Notes: generated from the letters alone by a model not told the origin. Positions 45,232 to 55,468 are shown, counted from the first letter of the stretch. The stretch: DNA of 57,961 nucleotides from Bacteroidales bacterium (GCA_023251515.1 JAHEYQ010000028.1:1-57961), one strand, 5' to 3'. Program-made: numbers and translations.

Positions 45232-47073
45232 ATGAGAAACATAATATTAAATCTTTTAGACCTATTTAAATTAAATAAAAAAACAAGTATAACAATATCA
45301 ATCCTTTTATATATTTATCTAATCATCAGATCAATAACAGTTCCTTTTCTTCATGATGAAATTATGACTTATTGGTTTTATGTTAATACAGGTAATTTTT
45401 TACCTTTTATATATAAAATCGACATTAATGGAGCTAATAACCATATATTAAACACTTTAACAACTTACTTTTTTTATAAAATATTGGGTTATACTCCTTT
45501 TGTTTTGCGATTGGCAAATTTGCTTTTTATTCCATTATATTGTTATTTTTCTTTCAAAATAAGCGATACATTAAAAAACAAATATATAGCTCAATTACTA
45601 TGGCTTTGTATATTGTTTATTCATCCAATTATTGATTTTTTAGCATTAAGCAGAGGCTATGGTATGTCATTTGCTTTATTATTAGGAAGTATTTGGTTTC
45701 TAATACTTACATTAAGACAAAACACTATAAAAAATTATTTTTTAACTACATTGTTTATAACAACTGCAATTTCAGCAAATTTATCATTAATGAATTCAGC
45801 TATCATAATTTGCGGATTATTAATTTTACATACAATCTTCACAAAAAACAAGTTGTCAGAAATATTAAAAAGATTATTAATTATTACAATTGTTGGTATC
45901 TTACCTATTTGTTTTTGGGCTTTTTATTCATTTGATTTACAAAAAGCAGGTGCTTTATATTATGGAACACACGATGGCTTTTGGATTCAATCTGTAACAA
46001 GTTTAAGCAAAGCATTATTCAATACACAAAATCAAGTTATATTATATTTAATTTTTTCCTATTTTTTAATTTGTATATTCCTTAGTATCTTTTATGTAGC
46101 TAAAAACTATGGTTCTTTAAAAAAATATTCAACTGTATTATTTTCATTATTGCTATCGGGCAATATTATAGCAGTATTATTACTTGCAAAAATTTTCAAT
46201 GTGAATTACCCGGAAGATAGATCTGGTTTTCATTTTTATTATTTTTTTATAGGAGCATTCTTTTTTGTTATTGATAAATTTATTGAAAAATATGAATTTC
46301 GCAGATTAATCTGGTTATTAATACCATTTATATTAATTCCTATACATTTTCTAACTCAAATTAATCTCACCCATATATCTGTATATAAAGAAGATAGAAT
46401 ACCTTATCATTTTTATAAAACGATTACAGAAAAAACAAAAAACACTGATGAAATTGCAACAATTGGCTCATATTTTGGCAGAACACTGGTATTTGCTTAT
46501 CAGAACTATTTAAATCATGGTAACATTGGAAAAATTCATGATACAGATTATCCGTCAATCATACCCGATTTTTTATTGATAAATCCAAAAGATTTTGAAG
46601 CAAGCCTTTTATTTTACAACTCGATTGATTCAGACAAAATTACTGGTTACCATCTACTTGAAAGAAAATCGAAGTTAGAACGAAAATGTATTGCAGAATT
46701 TAAAAACATTACAACAAAAGGCATTACAAACAATGAATTTTTCAATTTATCTGAAGGTCTGATAGATACATTAATTGAAAACCCATTGTTTTTTGAATAT
46801 GAAATGGAAATTCAATCAGAATCTGTTCCATTTGAAGCATGGATAGTCGTTGCGGTATCAGATAGTCTGGGCAATCAAAAAGCTTATGAATATATACCAT
46901 TAAACTGGATTAAACCTATATGGAATAATGAAAACAAACACTTCCATAACGGTCAATTAATTACAAATTTACCTGCAACAGCCTATAAATATGTTACTTA
47001 TATATGGAATATTAATAAAGTTAATTTCAAAATTGATAAAGCAAGTGTAAAGATTAAAAAGCTTGTAAATTAA
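45232..47073 (+). CDS. GT-C-type membrane glycosyltransferase-like protein
   Basis: A 613-residue protein with about ten hydrophobic segments in the first 400 residues and a soluble C-terminal domain (about 400-613). The first periplasmic loop has TVPFLHDEIMTYWFY with the acidic HDE motif, and LNTLTTYFFYKILGYTPFVLRLANLLF follows. Both are typical of polyprenyl-phosphate-sugar-dependent (GT39/ArnT-like) transferases. No confident subfamily can be given. I chose the ATG at 45232; a TTG at 45208 would add eight residues. It overlaps the convergent yitT-like gene by 4 bp. Confidence 0.72.
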   Translation: MRNIILNLLDLFKLNKKTSITISILLYIYLIIRSITVPFLHDEIMTYWFYVNTGNFLPFIYKIDINGANNHILNTLTTYFFYKILGYTPFVLRLANLLFIPLYCYFSFKISDTLKNKYIAQLLWLCILFIHPIIDFLALSRGYGMSFALLLGSIWFLILTLRQNTIKNYFLTTLFITTAISANLSLMNSAIIICGLLILHTIFTKNKLSEILKRLLIITIVGILPICFWAFYSFDLQKAGALYYGTHDGFWIQSVTSLSKALFNTQNQVILYLIFSYFLICIFLSIFYVAKNYGSLKKYSTVLFSLLLSGNIIAVLLLAKIFNVNYPEDRSGFHFYYFFIGAFFFVIDKFIEKYEFRRLIWLLIPFILIPIHFLTQINLTHISVYKEDRIPYHFYKTITEKTKNTDEIATIGSYFGRTLVFAYQNYLNHGNIGKIHDTDYPSIIPDFLLINPKDFEASLLFYNSIDSDKITGYHLLERKSKLERKCIAEFKNITTKGITNNEFFNLSEGLIDTLIENPLFFEYEMEIQSESVPFEAWIVVAVSDSLGNQKAYEYIPLNWIKPIWNNENKHFHNGQLITNLPATAYKYVTYIWNINKVNFKIDKASVKIKKLVN

Positions 47074-48044
47074 GATTTCAAAGGTCTTTTTTTAATCATC
47101 CCTCCTTTTGCATCTTTAATGCTGCTCATTATTGTAAAGGCATTTGGATCAATTTTTTTAATATTTGTATTTAATTTATTTACTTCCAAACGAGTAATAA
47201 CAGTAAATAATATCTTGATTTCTTTATTTTTAATTTCATGATTACCAAATCCTCTCTCACCATTATAAATGGTAACTCCTCTGCCCATTTCATTTATAAT
47301 CATTTCCCTGATTTCCTCCGATTTAACAGAAATAATAGTAACGCCAGTTAATTCTTCCAAACCTTCGATAATAAAATCAACCGTTTTTGAAGCAGAAAGA
47401 TAAGTTAATATTGAATACAAAGCGGTTTCAATAGAAAGTAAATATGCTGCAACTGAAAAAATTATAATATTGAATATCAAAATAATATCTCCAACAGAAA
47501 TGCCGAATTTACGATAAATTGAAATGGCCATAACTTCGGTACCATCAATAACACCACCACCTCTAACGGCTAAACCTATACCAGCTCCCAGAAAAAAACC
47601 ACCGAAAACGGCTACCAATAATTTATCGTGAGTTATTTGAGGATAAGGAATAAATGCCACAATTAAAGATAATGCAATAATTCCGATTGCAGTTTTTAAA
47701 GCAAATTCTTTGCTTATTGTTTTAAACCCCATTAAAATAAAAGGTGAATTTACCAAAACCAATAAAACAGAAAGTTTCAAAGAAGTTACTTCTCTTATTA
47801 GCAATGAAATACCTACAGCACCGCCATCTATAAAACCATTGGGTAATAAAAACCCTTTCAAACCAAAACCAGCAGAGAAAACACCCAAACCAATTAAAAT
47901 AGCATCTTTAATACGTCGCTTTATTAAAACCTGCCATTGCATAAATTCTTTGGCTTTCAGATAATCAGAATCCAAATTTTCAGTTTTTTTACTTTGTTTA
48001 TGCAAAGGTGCTCTGCTAGAAAATATATTGAATAAAAAATTCAT
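47070..48044 (-). CDS. YitT-family membrane protein
   Basis: A 324-residue inner-membrane protein with a hydrophilic N-terminal region (about 1-40) and six hydrophobic segments (about 47-230), including GGAVGISLLI and RGGGVIDGTEVMA. A C-terminal DUF2179 domain (about 235-315, TIISVKSEEIREMIINEMGRGVT) completes it. The function is not established for the family. The acyl-CoA synthetase gene lies 17 bp upstream on the same strand, so they are probably co-transcribed. Confidence 0.9.
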   Translation of the reverse strand: MNFLFNIFSSRAPLHKQSKKTENLDSDYLKAKEFMQWQVLIKRRIKDAILIGLGVFSAGFGLKGFLLPNGFIDGGAVGISLLIREVTSLKLSVLLVLVNSPFILMGFKTISKEFALKTAIGIIALSLIVAFIPYPQITHDKLLVAVFGGFFLGAGIGLAVRGGGVIDGTEVMAISIYRKFGISVGDIILIFNIIIFSVAAYLLSIETALYSILTYLSASKTVDFIIEGLEELTGVTIISVKSEEIREMIINEMGRGVTIYNGERGFGNHEIKNKEIKILFTVITRLEVNKLNTNIKKIDPNAFTIMSSIKDAKGGMIKKRPLKS

Positions 48045-48061
48045 TTATAAAATTTGATTAA

Positions 48062-49978
48062 CTATTTTTCAGCAATTATTCTTTTAATAACTTCCATATT
48101 TATTTTATTTGTAAAATCCTTACCTTCTGGCGTATATAAATAATCAATCTGATATTTATATTTTTCTGTAATTTTTCCTCTAACCATTTTCAAAGTTGAA
48201 TTCAACATATGATTTTGTTCAGTAAATGCTTCGTCTAAAACCAAAAATGTGGAAGGTAGCCATCTTTCGGGGAATTTTAATTGATTTTGTCCACCTTTAT
48301 CCTGATGCATAATTTCTTTGTGAAGATGTTTTAAAAATTGTTTCGCCTTTTCATCTTCATTAATATGATGATTATGAACATGATGCTTACTCCATTTTCT
48401 TACAGCTTCTTTATTTAAAACAATAATTCCTGTTGTATAATTGTTTTGATTGTTGTATAACATCACCTGATCAACAAATGAAACATGCTCAGTTAACTGT
48501 TCTTCAATACCTTCCGGACTATATTTCTCGCCATCATTGGCTATTAGCAAACATTTAAACCGGCCCAAAACATAAAGAAATCCATCATTGTCAACATAAC
48601 CCAAATCACCCGTATGCAACCAGCCGTTTTTAATAGTTTCTTGTGTTGCCAAATCATTTTTCCAATAGCCCAACATTACATTCTCGCCTTTTATCACAAT
48701 TTCGCCTTTTGAAAATGGTGGTAAAGCATTACCTTTTTCATCTTCAATTCGTATTTCAAGTGGTTGAACCAAATAACCCGAAGAACCTAACTTATGATTA
48801 TGCAATGCATTAGATGATATTACAGGTGAAGCTTCCGACAAACCATAACCTTGCATCATCGGAATACCTATAGCATAAAAAAACTTTTGCAATTCAGTAT
48901 CAAGTAATGCTCCTCCTCCAATAAAAAAATCGAGTTTCCCACCAAAACCATCTCTGACCTTTGAAAAAAGTATTTTATTAGATATATTTACCATCGGTTT
49001 TAATAAAATACGTAATCCTTTGCCTTTATTAAACCCGATACCATTATATATATAAGCGGTTTTCAATGCAATTTTTAGCAAAGAAGATGCAATTTTTCCT
49101 TTATCATTAATGCCTTTTTCAATATTCTTTCTAAAATTCTTTGCCAAAGCAGGAACACTTAAAATCAAATTGGGCTTAATTTCTTTCATGTTAATTGGTA
49201 TATTTTTCAATGTTTCCATTGGTGATTTACCAATCTGAATAGAGGCAATGCTAGCACCTTTATAAATAAAACAATAAAAAACACAGTGAGCAAAAGAATG
49301 ATCGAGTGGCAAGATAAACAAGGTACAATAATCTTCTGGAATAGTCATTAAAGTACAGGCTTGCTCAACATTGGCAGTATAATTTCTGTGAGAAAGTATT
49401 ATACCTTTGGGATCAGCAGTAGTACCTGAAGTATAGCAAATATTTGCCGCATCATCATTTTTCAAAGATGTCCATCTTGCCTCAAACAAACTACCGTTTT
49501 CAGATAAAAATATTTTTCCAAGATTATAAACTTCTTCTTTATATATTTCATTTTCGGTATATTGATCCTGCTCATCTAAAAAAATTATTTTTTCAAGACA
49601 AGGACAATCAGGTTTTATTTCTTTAATTTTAGCAGCTTGTCCTTTTGATGTAATAATTATTTTACATTCAGAATGATTAACTCTGAATTTTATTTCTGAT
49701 GATTCAATTAGTTTTACTGACAATGGAACATTAATTGCACCACAATAAAGAATTGCCAACTCACAAATTATCCAATCATTTCTACCTTCAGATATTAAAG
49801 CAATCCGATCGCCATGATTTACACCCAAGCTCATTAAACCAGCAGCAAAACAATAAACTTTATCACGGGTTTCTTCATAAGTTATTGATTCATAAACATT
49901 AGAAACTTTCTCTCTTAATAAAGGATTTTTGCTGTATTTTTTCACAGCTTCTTCAAATAATATAGGTATTGTTCTCAT
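48062..49978 (-). CDS. Long-chain fatty acid--CoA ligase (AMP-binding)
   Basis: A 638-residue ANL-superfamily adenylating enzyme that activates fatty acids to acyl-CoA via an acyl-adenylate. The P-loop-like YTSGTTADPKG (about 183-193), GYGLSEASPVIS, and GWLHTGDLGYVDNDGFLYVLGR with the hinge Asp/Arg are intact, followed by the C-terminal Lys region of the long-chain class. Membrane-associated cytosolic location is expected. It is the first gene of a pair with yitT. Confidence 0.92.
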   Translation of the reverse strand: MRTIPILFEEAVKKYSKNPLLREKVSNVYESITYEETRDKVYCFAAGLMSLGVNHGDRIALISEGRNDWIICELAILYCGAINVPLSVKLIESSEIKFRVNHSECKIIITSKGQAAKIKEIKPDCPCLEKIIFLDEQDQYTENEIYKEEVYNLGKIFLSENGSLFEARWTSLKNDDAANICYTSGTTADPKGIILSHRNYTANVEQACTLMTIPEDYCTLFILPLDHSFAHCVFYCFIYKGASIASIQIGKSPMETLKNIPINMKEIKPNLILSVPALAKNFRKNIEKGINDKGKIASSLLKIALKTAYIYNGIGFNKGKGLRILLKPMVNISNKILFSKVRDGFGGKLDFFIGGGALLDTELQKFFYAIGIPMMQGYGLSEASPVISSNALHNHKLGSSGYLVQPLEIRIEDEKGNALPPFSKGEIVIKGENVMLGYWKNDLATQETIKNGWLHTGDLGYVDNDGFLYVLGRFKCLLIANDGEKYSPEGIEEQLTEHVSFVDQVMLYNNQNNYTTGIIVLNKEAVRKWSKHHVHNHHINEDEKAKQFLKHLHKEIMHQDKGGQNQLKFPERWLPSTFLVLDEAFTEQNHMLNSTLKMVRGKITEKYKYQIDYLYTPEGKDFTNKINMEVIKRIIAEK

Positions 49979-50013
49979 TCTTTATGTTCAAATTAGAAAT
50001 TAATTCAAAAAAG

Positions 50014-50436
50014 CTATTTTTTACAGCTTCTCATTTTTAATATTTCAACCGGGATAAATTCCACAACAATAATTTCGTTTTTAATATCTTCGTAATTAAT
50101 ATCATGTGTATCAAAAACCAATGCATATTTTCTGCCTTTTATTTTTTGTTGGGCATCTATACAATTTACAATGGTATCGCTTTCAGAAACAATAATACCG
50201 GACTTATAAAATGCTATTTGAAATGCAAATCTCAAATCATAGTCATTCATGTTTTTAATCTGAGTTAGTAATTTGTAAGATTTATTTTTACTCAACAGGC
50301 AAGGTTTCTTCCATTTGTAAGTAAGTTCAATTTTATCCTTAACAAGCAAACTGCTATCGGCAAGTATCTGAGATTTTGATTGTATTGATATAAACAACAG
50401 AAATACAATACATAAATATTTACAAAACTTAATCAT
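50014..50436 (-). CDS. Hypothetical secreted protein
   Basis: A 140-residue protein with a signal peptide (MIKFCKYLCIVFLLFISIQSKSQ) and no recognised domain. The mature part is beta-rich, with two Cys (NCIDAQ and RSCKK). I chose the ATG at 50436 because the signal peptide begins there and a -7 box (50464-50471) overlaps the upstream ATG at 50466. The function is unknown. Confidence 0.7.
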   Translation of the reverse strand: MIKFCKYLCIVFLLFISIQSKSQILADSSLLVKDKIELTYKWKKPCLLSKNKSYKLLTQIKNMNDYDLRFAFQIAFYKSGIIVSESDTIVNCIDAQQKIKGRKYALVFDTHDINYEDIKNEIIVVEFIPVEILKMRSCKK

Positions 50437-50463
50437 TATTAACAGACAATATAAAATAATTTC

Positions 50464-50471
50464 CAAAATTA
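50464..50471 (-). promoter_or_regulatory. Candidate -7 box deciding the start of the secreted protein gene
   Basis: TAATTTTG on the minus strand, 28 bp before the ATG at 50436; it covers the alternative start at 50466. Confidence 0.55.
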
Positions 50472-50542
50472 GTAAAAAATCGCCAACGAGCCAATTATTA
50501 GGTTAAATTAAAAGCAGTTAAACACAAACTGAATATTCAAAT

Positions 50543-50572
50543 TTTGCAAAATCAAAATTTTACGTAACTTTG
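50543..50572 (+). promoter_or_regulatory. efp promoter
   Basis: TTTG (50543-50546) and TAACTTTG (50565-50572) with an 18-bp spacer, 33 bp before efp. Confidence 0.78.
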
Positions 50573-50604
50573 CATGCTTTTTTAAAAATAAATAAATTTA
50601 ATAT

Positions 50605-51168
50605 ATGGCTACAACAGCAGATTTCAAAAACGGCTTATGTTTGGTTTTTAATGGAGATCTTTATTCAATATTTGAATTTCAACATGTTAAACCAGGAAAA
50701 GGACCCGCTTTTGTTCGTACACGTTTAAAAAATTTAAAAACAGGCAAAGTTATTCCAAACACTTTTACTGCAGGTGTAAAAATTGACATTGCAAGAGTTG
50801 AAAGAAGACCTTATCAATTTTTATACAAAGAAGAAGGTGGATACAACTTTATGCATTCAGAAACCTTTGAACAAGTATTAATTGAAGAATCTATCATTAA
50901 TGCGCCTCAATTTTTAAAAGAAGGACAAAATGTTGAAATTACGATTCATGCTGATACAGAAACGCCATTGCAATGTGAATTACCTGCATTTGTTGAAATG
51001 CTGATTACATACACAGAACCAGGTGAAAAAGGAAACACTGCAACAAATGCCATGAAAGAAGCAACTGTTGAAACCGGTGCAACAATCAGAGTTCCGCTTT
51101 TTATCAATGAAGGAGAAAGAATTAAAGTTGATACAAGAACTGGCGATTACGCAGAAAGAGTTAGGTAA
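50605..51168 (+). CDS. efp: Elongation factor P
   Basis: A 187-residue translation factor that relieves ribosome stalling at polyproline. Three beta-barrel domains: KOW-like N domain (1-64) with the tip PGKGPAF (Lys32, the position modified in other bacteria), OB domain (about 68-127) and C-terminal domain (about 130-187) with [25 protein letters not shown]. Length and motifs are normal. No modification enzyme (EpmA or YmfI type) is seen in the window. lpxD follows after 67 bp. Confidence 0.97.
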   Translation: MATTADFKNGLCLVFNGDLYSIFEFQHVKPGKGPAFVRTRLKNLKTGKVIPNTFTAGVKIDIARVERRPYQFLYKEEGGYNFMHSETFEQVLIEESIINAPQFLKEGQNVEITIHADTETPLQCELPAFVEMLITYTEPGEKGNTATNAMKEATVETGATIRVPLFINEGERIKVDTRTGDYAERVR

Positions 51169-51235
51169 TAATCAACAATTCATCTATAAAGAATTTTCAA
51201 CCGAATTATTTACAAAATTGCATTAGGAAAATTTT

Positions 51236-52192
51236 ATGAAATTTCCAACTACACAAACCTTAAGTGAAATAGCTGCATTTATCAATGCAGAATTTTCAGG
51301 AAATCCTGATTTTCAGGTTACAGGAATTAATGAAATACACATGGTAGAAGCCGGTGATTTGACATTTGTTGATCATCCAAAATATTATAAAAAAGCTTTG
51401 GAATCAAAAGCTACTACTATTATCATTAATTCAAGAGTTGAATGTCCTGAGGGTAAAGCTTTGCTATTTTCAGATGACCCATTTGAAGCATATGTTTCAC
51501 TGGTTAGAAAATACAGAGGTTTTAAACCATCAAATTTAAATATCAGTACTACAGCTCAAATTGGAGAAGGAACTGTAATTCAACCGGGTGCATTTATTGG
51601 AAATCATGTTAAAATTGGCACAAACTGTATCATTCACGCAAATGTGAGTATTTACGATTATACAGAAATTGGCAATAATGTAATTATTCATTCGGGTTGT
51701 GTTTTGGGTGCAGATGCTTATTATTTCCAGAGAAAACCAGCCGGTTATCGCAAAATGGAATCTTGTGGAAAAGTAGTTATTGAAGATAATGTTGAAATCG
51801 GAGCTCTTTGTGCTATTGACAAAGGGGTTTCGGGTGATACCATTGTTGGAAAAGGCACTAAATTTGATAATCAGGTACAAATCGGACACGATACACATAT
51901 CGGAAAAAACTGTTTAATCGGATCGCAAAGTGCAGTAGCCGGAGTTACCACCATAGAAGATGATGTAATTATTTGGGCAAAAGTAGCTATTAATAAAGAT
52001 CTTACCATTGGAAAAGGTGCCGTAATTTTAGCAACTTCAGGCGTAGATAAAAGCCTTGAAGGCAATAAAGTTTATTTTGGTATTCCGGTGGACGAAGTAC
52101 GCAAAAAATGGAAAGAATATGCTTATTTAAAGAAACTTCCTGAGTTTTTTGAAAATGAAAAACGAAAAAATGATTTAAATATCAATGAATAA
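51236..52192 (+). CDS. LpxD-like UDP-3-O-acylglucosamine N-acyltransferase
   Basis: A 318-residue acyltransferase of lipid A synthesis type. The N-terminal uridine-binding LpxD domain (about 1-95) has SDDPFEAYV. A left-handed beta-helix of hexapeptide repeats (about 100-260, such as IGEGTVIQPGAFIGNHVKIG) follows, with catalytic-type His218 in QIGHDTHIG. The C-terminus is short and Lys-rich. Bacteroidota often carry two LpxD-like genes. Proximity to efp and the shorter length suggest the second paralogue, so I leave the symbol empty. Confidence 0.88.
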   Translation: MKFPTTQTLSEIAAFINAEFSGNPDFQVTGINEIHMVEAGDLTFVDHPKYYKKALESKATTIIINSRVECPEGKALLFSDDPFEAYVSLVRKYRGFKPSNLNISTTAQIGEGTVIQPGAFIGNHVKIGTNCIIHANVSIYDYTEIGNNVIIHSGCVLGADAYYFQRKPAGYRKMESCGKVVIEDNVEIGALCAIDKGVSGDTIVGKGTKFDNQVQIGHDTHIGKNCLIGSQSAVAGVTTIEDDVIIWAKVAINKDLTIGKGAVILATSGVDKSLEGNKVYFGIPVDEVRKKWKEYAYLKKLPEFFENEKRKNDLNINE

Positions 52193-52228
52193 AAAAAAAA
52201 GGCTGCTCAATTCGGGTAGCCTTTTTTT
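52190..52228 (+). terminator. Terminator after the lpxD-like gene
   Basis: An A-run, then AAAGGCT pairing with AGCCTTT, then a T-run. The stem begins at the stop codon. Confidence 0.88.
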
Positions 52229-52454
52229 ATGAATGCTTAGATTTATTTAATTTCGGTATTATATCAGCACAAGCTTACATTAGTAATACCAGCAAATCGT
52301 TTATAAATGTGATAAACCACTGATTACAAAGCTAAGAGGTTTTAAAAACCAATTAGGTTTTGCATCCATATAATTAATATACTTAACATCAATTTATATG
52401 GCAGTAAATCAGTTAAAGCATCGTTTGTGGATGATTTTGGTTGGATGGGAATTA

Positions 52455-52742
52455 TTATATTTTAGGAATAGATTTTCTTAATAAAATGTAGTAATCTTCC
52501 ACTTCTTTATTATCAACAATACTATAAGGTTTTCCTTTCAAATCACATATAATAAAATCTAGATCTCTTAATATATGATGATTATCCTTACTAACATTTC
52601 TTTTTCTAACTTCATTAATTGTATTTTCAGTAAATTTAATAGCTTTATCACTTGATTTAAAATTGTTTAATTTTATTAAAAAGTCTGCAATAAACCCATT
52701 TATTGCAACATTAACTTTCAGATTTTTATCTATTTCTTCCAT
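52455..52742 (-). CDS. Hypothetical protein, last gene of the accessory operon
   Basis: A 95-residue soluble protein, unrecognised. It is rich in Lys, Asn and Ile, with mostly helical character. It starts 6 bp after the DUF2971 gene stop, so it is translationally linked to it. Small genes in this position are often immunity or antitoxin partners, but nothing in the sequence proves this. Confidence 0.65.
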   Translation of the reverse strand: MEEIDKNLKVNVAINGFIADFLIKLNNFKSSDKAIKFTENTINEVRKRNVSKDNHHILRDLDFIICDLKGKPYSIVDNKEVEDYYILLRKSIPKI

Positions 52743-52748
52743 TTATAT

Positions 52749-53759
52749 TTATTTTATTTTAATTAATTTAAATTCATTTATTTTGATTTTCTCAATCATA
52801 TATTTCTTAAAATTAATCTGAAACCTTTGGTTGTCGGGAACTGATAAATATAAATCAATTGAATGTTCATAAATAAAATTTAACACACATATTTTATTCC
52901 CATCTTTAAGATTAATAATAAATTCTGTATCATTTGCAATTACTATTCTTAACTCTTCATTTTTAAAGAAATCTAAACTCAACCTGATACTTCTTATAGA
53001 ATCATTAGTAATATTGAACTTTCGTTTTTCTGCCTTGAATTTCATGCATTCTTTTTCCGAAACTCCCATCTTTTCAAATTCAACTAAAGGAATTTCTAAA
53101 GGCGTATCTGGCTTAGATTCTATTAAAAGTCTCCATTCATGTTCATATTTCCAGTTAATATCTTTAATATTTGTTTGATATAATATTGCTTCAAATTTCC
53201 CTTTATTCAATTGTATTTTTTCAATACTTTCTTGATAATTAATTTGAAATGGTCCAAATGGTTTGTAGTTATTTCTTTCCAAATCAGACTTTAGATGTTC
53301 AATATCAAATTCTAATGCAAATCCATTATTCTTACAATAGTTTGCCCAAATAGTTGCATTTTTTATATTTTCAGACATGCAATATATCCCAAATGTCCTG
53401 TATAATATTTGGTATGCAACATTTACATATTTAATTTTATTTAAATGAAAATCTTGAGAAAAATCACTAAATTTAAATAAACATTTATCATTATTGTAAT
53501 AAATTAATATTAAATCATATACAAAATTTGCATCCCATTCAATTAAATCTTTATGACAATCAAACAAATCATTGAATTCACTAGGATGTGAGCCGTATAT
53601 ATATGAGTTTAATAAAGCATCTATTGAATTTGAATTCAATGAATAAATTTTAAAAAGTGTTTCAGGTAATTGCTTCATTTTATCTTTGTGTGGAATAACT
53701 TCCATTTTTAAATTACTTTTATCACCTGAAATGTTATATTGCCATCCATATTTTTCCAT
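52749..53759 (-). CDS. DUF2971-family protein
   Basis: A 336-residue protein. The core LFKIYSLNSNSIDALLNSYIYGSHPSEFNDLFDC (about 37-70), YCMSENIKNATIWANYCKNNGFALEFD (about 126-152) and the closing WKYEHEWRLLIES (about 203-215) are the DUF2971 hallmarks. The family is sporadic, often in defence islands or near mobile genes; its activity is unknown. The C-terminal 120 residues are extra beta-rich sequence. It is third of four tightly spaced leftward genes (gaps 6-9 bp). Confidence 0.8.
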   Translation of the reverse strand: MEKYGWQYNISGDKSNLKMEVIPHKDKMKQLPETLFKIYSLNSNSIDALLNSYIYGSHPSEFNDLFDCHKDLIEWDANFVYDLILIYYNNDKCLFKFSDFSQDFHLNKIKYVNVAYQILYRTFGIYCMSENIKNATIWANYCKNNGFALEFDIEHLKSDLERNNYKPFGPFQINYQESIEKIQLNKGKFEAILYQTNIKDINWKYEHEWRLLIESKPDTPLEIPLVEFEKMGVSEKECMKFKAEKRKFNITNDSIRSIRLSLDFFKNEELRIVIANDTEFIINLKDGNKICVLNFIYEHSIDLYLSVPDNQRFQINFKKYMIEKIKINEFKLIKIK

Positions 53760-53767
53760 AATTGTTT

Positions 53768-54244
53768 TTAAAAAGTTGCAATAATATTATTGTTAAAAAT
53801 CCAGTCTTCAATTGTATATTCATTATAATAATGTGGCATTGAACTAATAATTAATTTCGATTCATTGAGATTAATTGTAGTTATTTCATTAATTATGAAT
53901 TCACCTGAGTTCGTTTTTCGTTTAAATACCTTATTGGTATTTATTTCTTTTAAAGTTAATATATCATAATCTTCCAATTTATAAATATTAGTAATTTTAA
54001 AAATAAATTCATTTTGATTATTTAAATAATCCTTTTGTAAAACGTATATTAACCAATAGTCATCTTTTTTAATGATTTTGTGCTCTGAAAGATTAATTTT
54101 TACTATTGCATTAATTGGTACAAAATCATGAATACTAATAAAATACATTTGATTATTTTCATCTGAAAAATAAACATCATATTGAGAATCTCTGTGTTCA
54201 TTTCTAACACACTCAATACACTTCAATATAATTAATTTTTTCAT
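53768..54244 (-). CDS. Hypothetical protein, 158 residues
   Basis: Unrecognised. Beta-rich with hydrophobic alternation (DYWLIYVLQKDYL, ESKLIISSMPHYY), no signal peptide or membrane segment, a CIEC cysteine pair near the N-terminus. It lies 9 bp after the 318-residue protein gene and 8 bp before the DUF2971 gene, hence operonic. The codon and base use is strongly A/T biased compared with the housekeeping genes. Confidence 0.65.
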   Translation of the reverse strand: MKKLIILKCIECVRNEHRDSQYDVYFSDENNQMYFISIHDFVPINAIVKINLSEHKIIKKDDYWLIYVLQKDYLNNQNEFIFKITNIYKLEDYDILTLKEINTNKVFKRKTNSGEFIINEITTINLNESKLIISSMPHYYNEYTIEDWIFNNNIIATF

Positions 54245-54253
54245 ATTATTATA

Positions 54254-55210
54254 TTAAAATTGATCCCAAAATTCCGGACTTTGTTGATCCATGTCAAGAT
54301 TGTCATTATAAAACTTCCAGTTAGAACTACTTTCTTCATTATTTTCAATGAATGAATTGTTATTATTACTTGAATCTCCCAAAAAAAGAGTATTTTCTGA
54401 TTGTAAATTTTCGTCATATCTTTCTATATCAACAGCATAGTATTCTATGTAAAAATTTTTATCTAAATTAGTTTTAATAATTAAATCTAAATAATTTTTT
54501 TCTTTCAAAATATCTAATAAATCTTGTTTTATAAAAAATCTTTTACAGGATACACGATCATAATATTTTAAAAATTCTCCTTTTATTTCCCATTTTACAT
54601 CTGAATCATGATCTAATTTAAGAATATCAATATTGAAAATCTTATTTAATTGTATTAAATTTGCTTTTTCCAAATAAGGAATTTGGAATATTCCATCATT
54701 ATCACATGTTTTTCTATACCTTAATGGTGTTTTAAAATAATTGAAATTTCTATTTACAAACCAACCCTCATAATTATAAAAACAATAATTATCATCTCTG
54801 TCAAGCTTATACATACTATAAAAGTCACATGCAGATATAATATTAATATTATTATAAATTTCAATAGAATAATCGAAAACTTCTTTGGGTAAATTTTCAT
54901 AATAATTTGGATTAATTCTAATTTCATCTTTAAAATAGTCAATCTCACATAATAATTTTAACTCCTCAAAATTTATACAGAAAATATATAAATATAAGAA
55001 AAAATTATCGTCTGTTAGAATCAATAATGATTTATCTGAGATAGACCAATAAGAATCATTAATTATTTTTTGAATATCTTCTCTTGAATCAACTCTTTCA
55101 ATATGATATGAAGTCATGCACCCTGAATCCTCAGGATGAATTTCTGAAATATTAATTACAATATAAAAATATCCAGAATACTTTCTGTTTTCTAAATTAG
55201 TTTCTTCCAT
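54254..55210 (-). CDS. Hypothetical protein, 318 residues, first gene of the accessory operon
   Basis: Unrecognised. Tyr/Asn/Asp-rich, acidic, without signal peptide or membrane helices. The C-terminal 40 residues are low-complexity Asn/Ser/Glu and end in SPEFWDQF, a possible exposed interaction peptide. It begins 24 bp after a small frame that ends at 55234, directly downstream of the IS remnant, so the insertion lies at the operon's upstream edge and may have supplied or removed its promoter. Confidence 0.65.
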   Translation of the reverse strand: MEETNLENRKYSGYFYIVINISEIHPEDSGCMTSYHIERVDSREDIQKIINDSYWSISDKSLLILTDDNFFLYLYIFCINFEELKLLCEIDYFKDEIRINPNYYENLPKEVFDYSIEIYNNINIISACDFYSMYKLDRDDNYCFYNYEGWFVNRNFNYFKTPLRYRKTCDNDGIFQIPYLEKANLIQLNKIFNIDILKLDHDSDVKWEIKGEFLKYYDRVSCKRFFIKQDLLDILKEKNYLDLIIKTNLDKNFYIEYYAVDIERYDENLQSENTLFLGDSSNNNNSFIENNEESSSNWKFYNDNLDMDQQSPEFWDQF

Positions 55211-55300
55211 TTGCCATTTATTATTTCTTCAAATTAAACATCACTTATTTTAATTGTTTTTTCAGCTATTCCCATTAGGGCAACGTATCTAATACTATCA

Positions 55301-55468
55301 TCCCTTAAAAATATATTCATGATCCCATTCTGCATTTTTTTGTTTACCTTTAACACCAAGCTTTAAGTCATTTTTCTTCAAAAGATTGAGTGCAATTCTG
55401 TTAATACAAGAAAAATTTTGTGCAGCATTGGCATTTCAATTTCTACTTAAATCTTCATTAAAAGCAAC
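55301..55468 (-). pseudogene. ISAs1-family transposase C-terminal remnant
   Basis: Reading on the minus strand through the TGA at 55436-55438 gives VAFNEDLSRN-stop-NANAAQNFSCINRIALNLLK, then KGKQKNAEWDHEYIF. This follows the C-terminus of ISAs1-family transposases, whose pattern is DVxFxEDxSRxRxxNAAxN..RxxALNLLK...KxKR..A.WD..YL. The stop stands where the conserved Arg is expected, consistent with a CGA to TGA mutation. Only about 56 codons remain; the rest of the transposase is absent. The upstream end is joined in frame to a Trp-repeat protein gene. Confidence 0.72.

Noticed and set aside
47710..47964. Rightward 84-codon frame inside the YitT gene
   Set aside because: Antisense shadow of a clear coding region, with no independent promoter or homology.
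50437..50466. Upstream start for the secreted 140-residue protein
   Set aside because: A -7 box covers it and it would place extra residues before a complete signal peptide.
55234..55335. Separate small gene of about 33 codons after the IS remnant
   Set aside because: The frame is open and ends just before the next gene, but it has no recognisable family and may be a fragment left by the insertion; not enough support to list.
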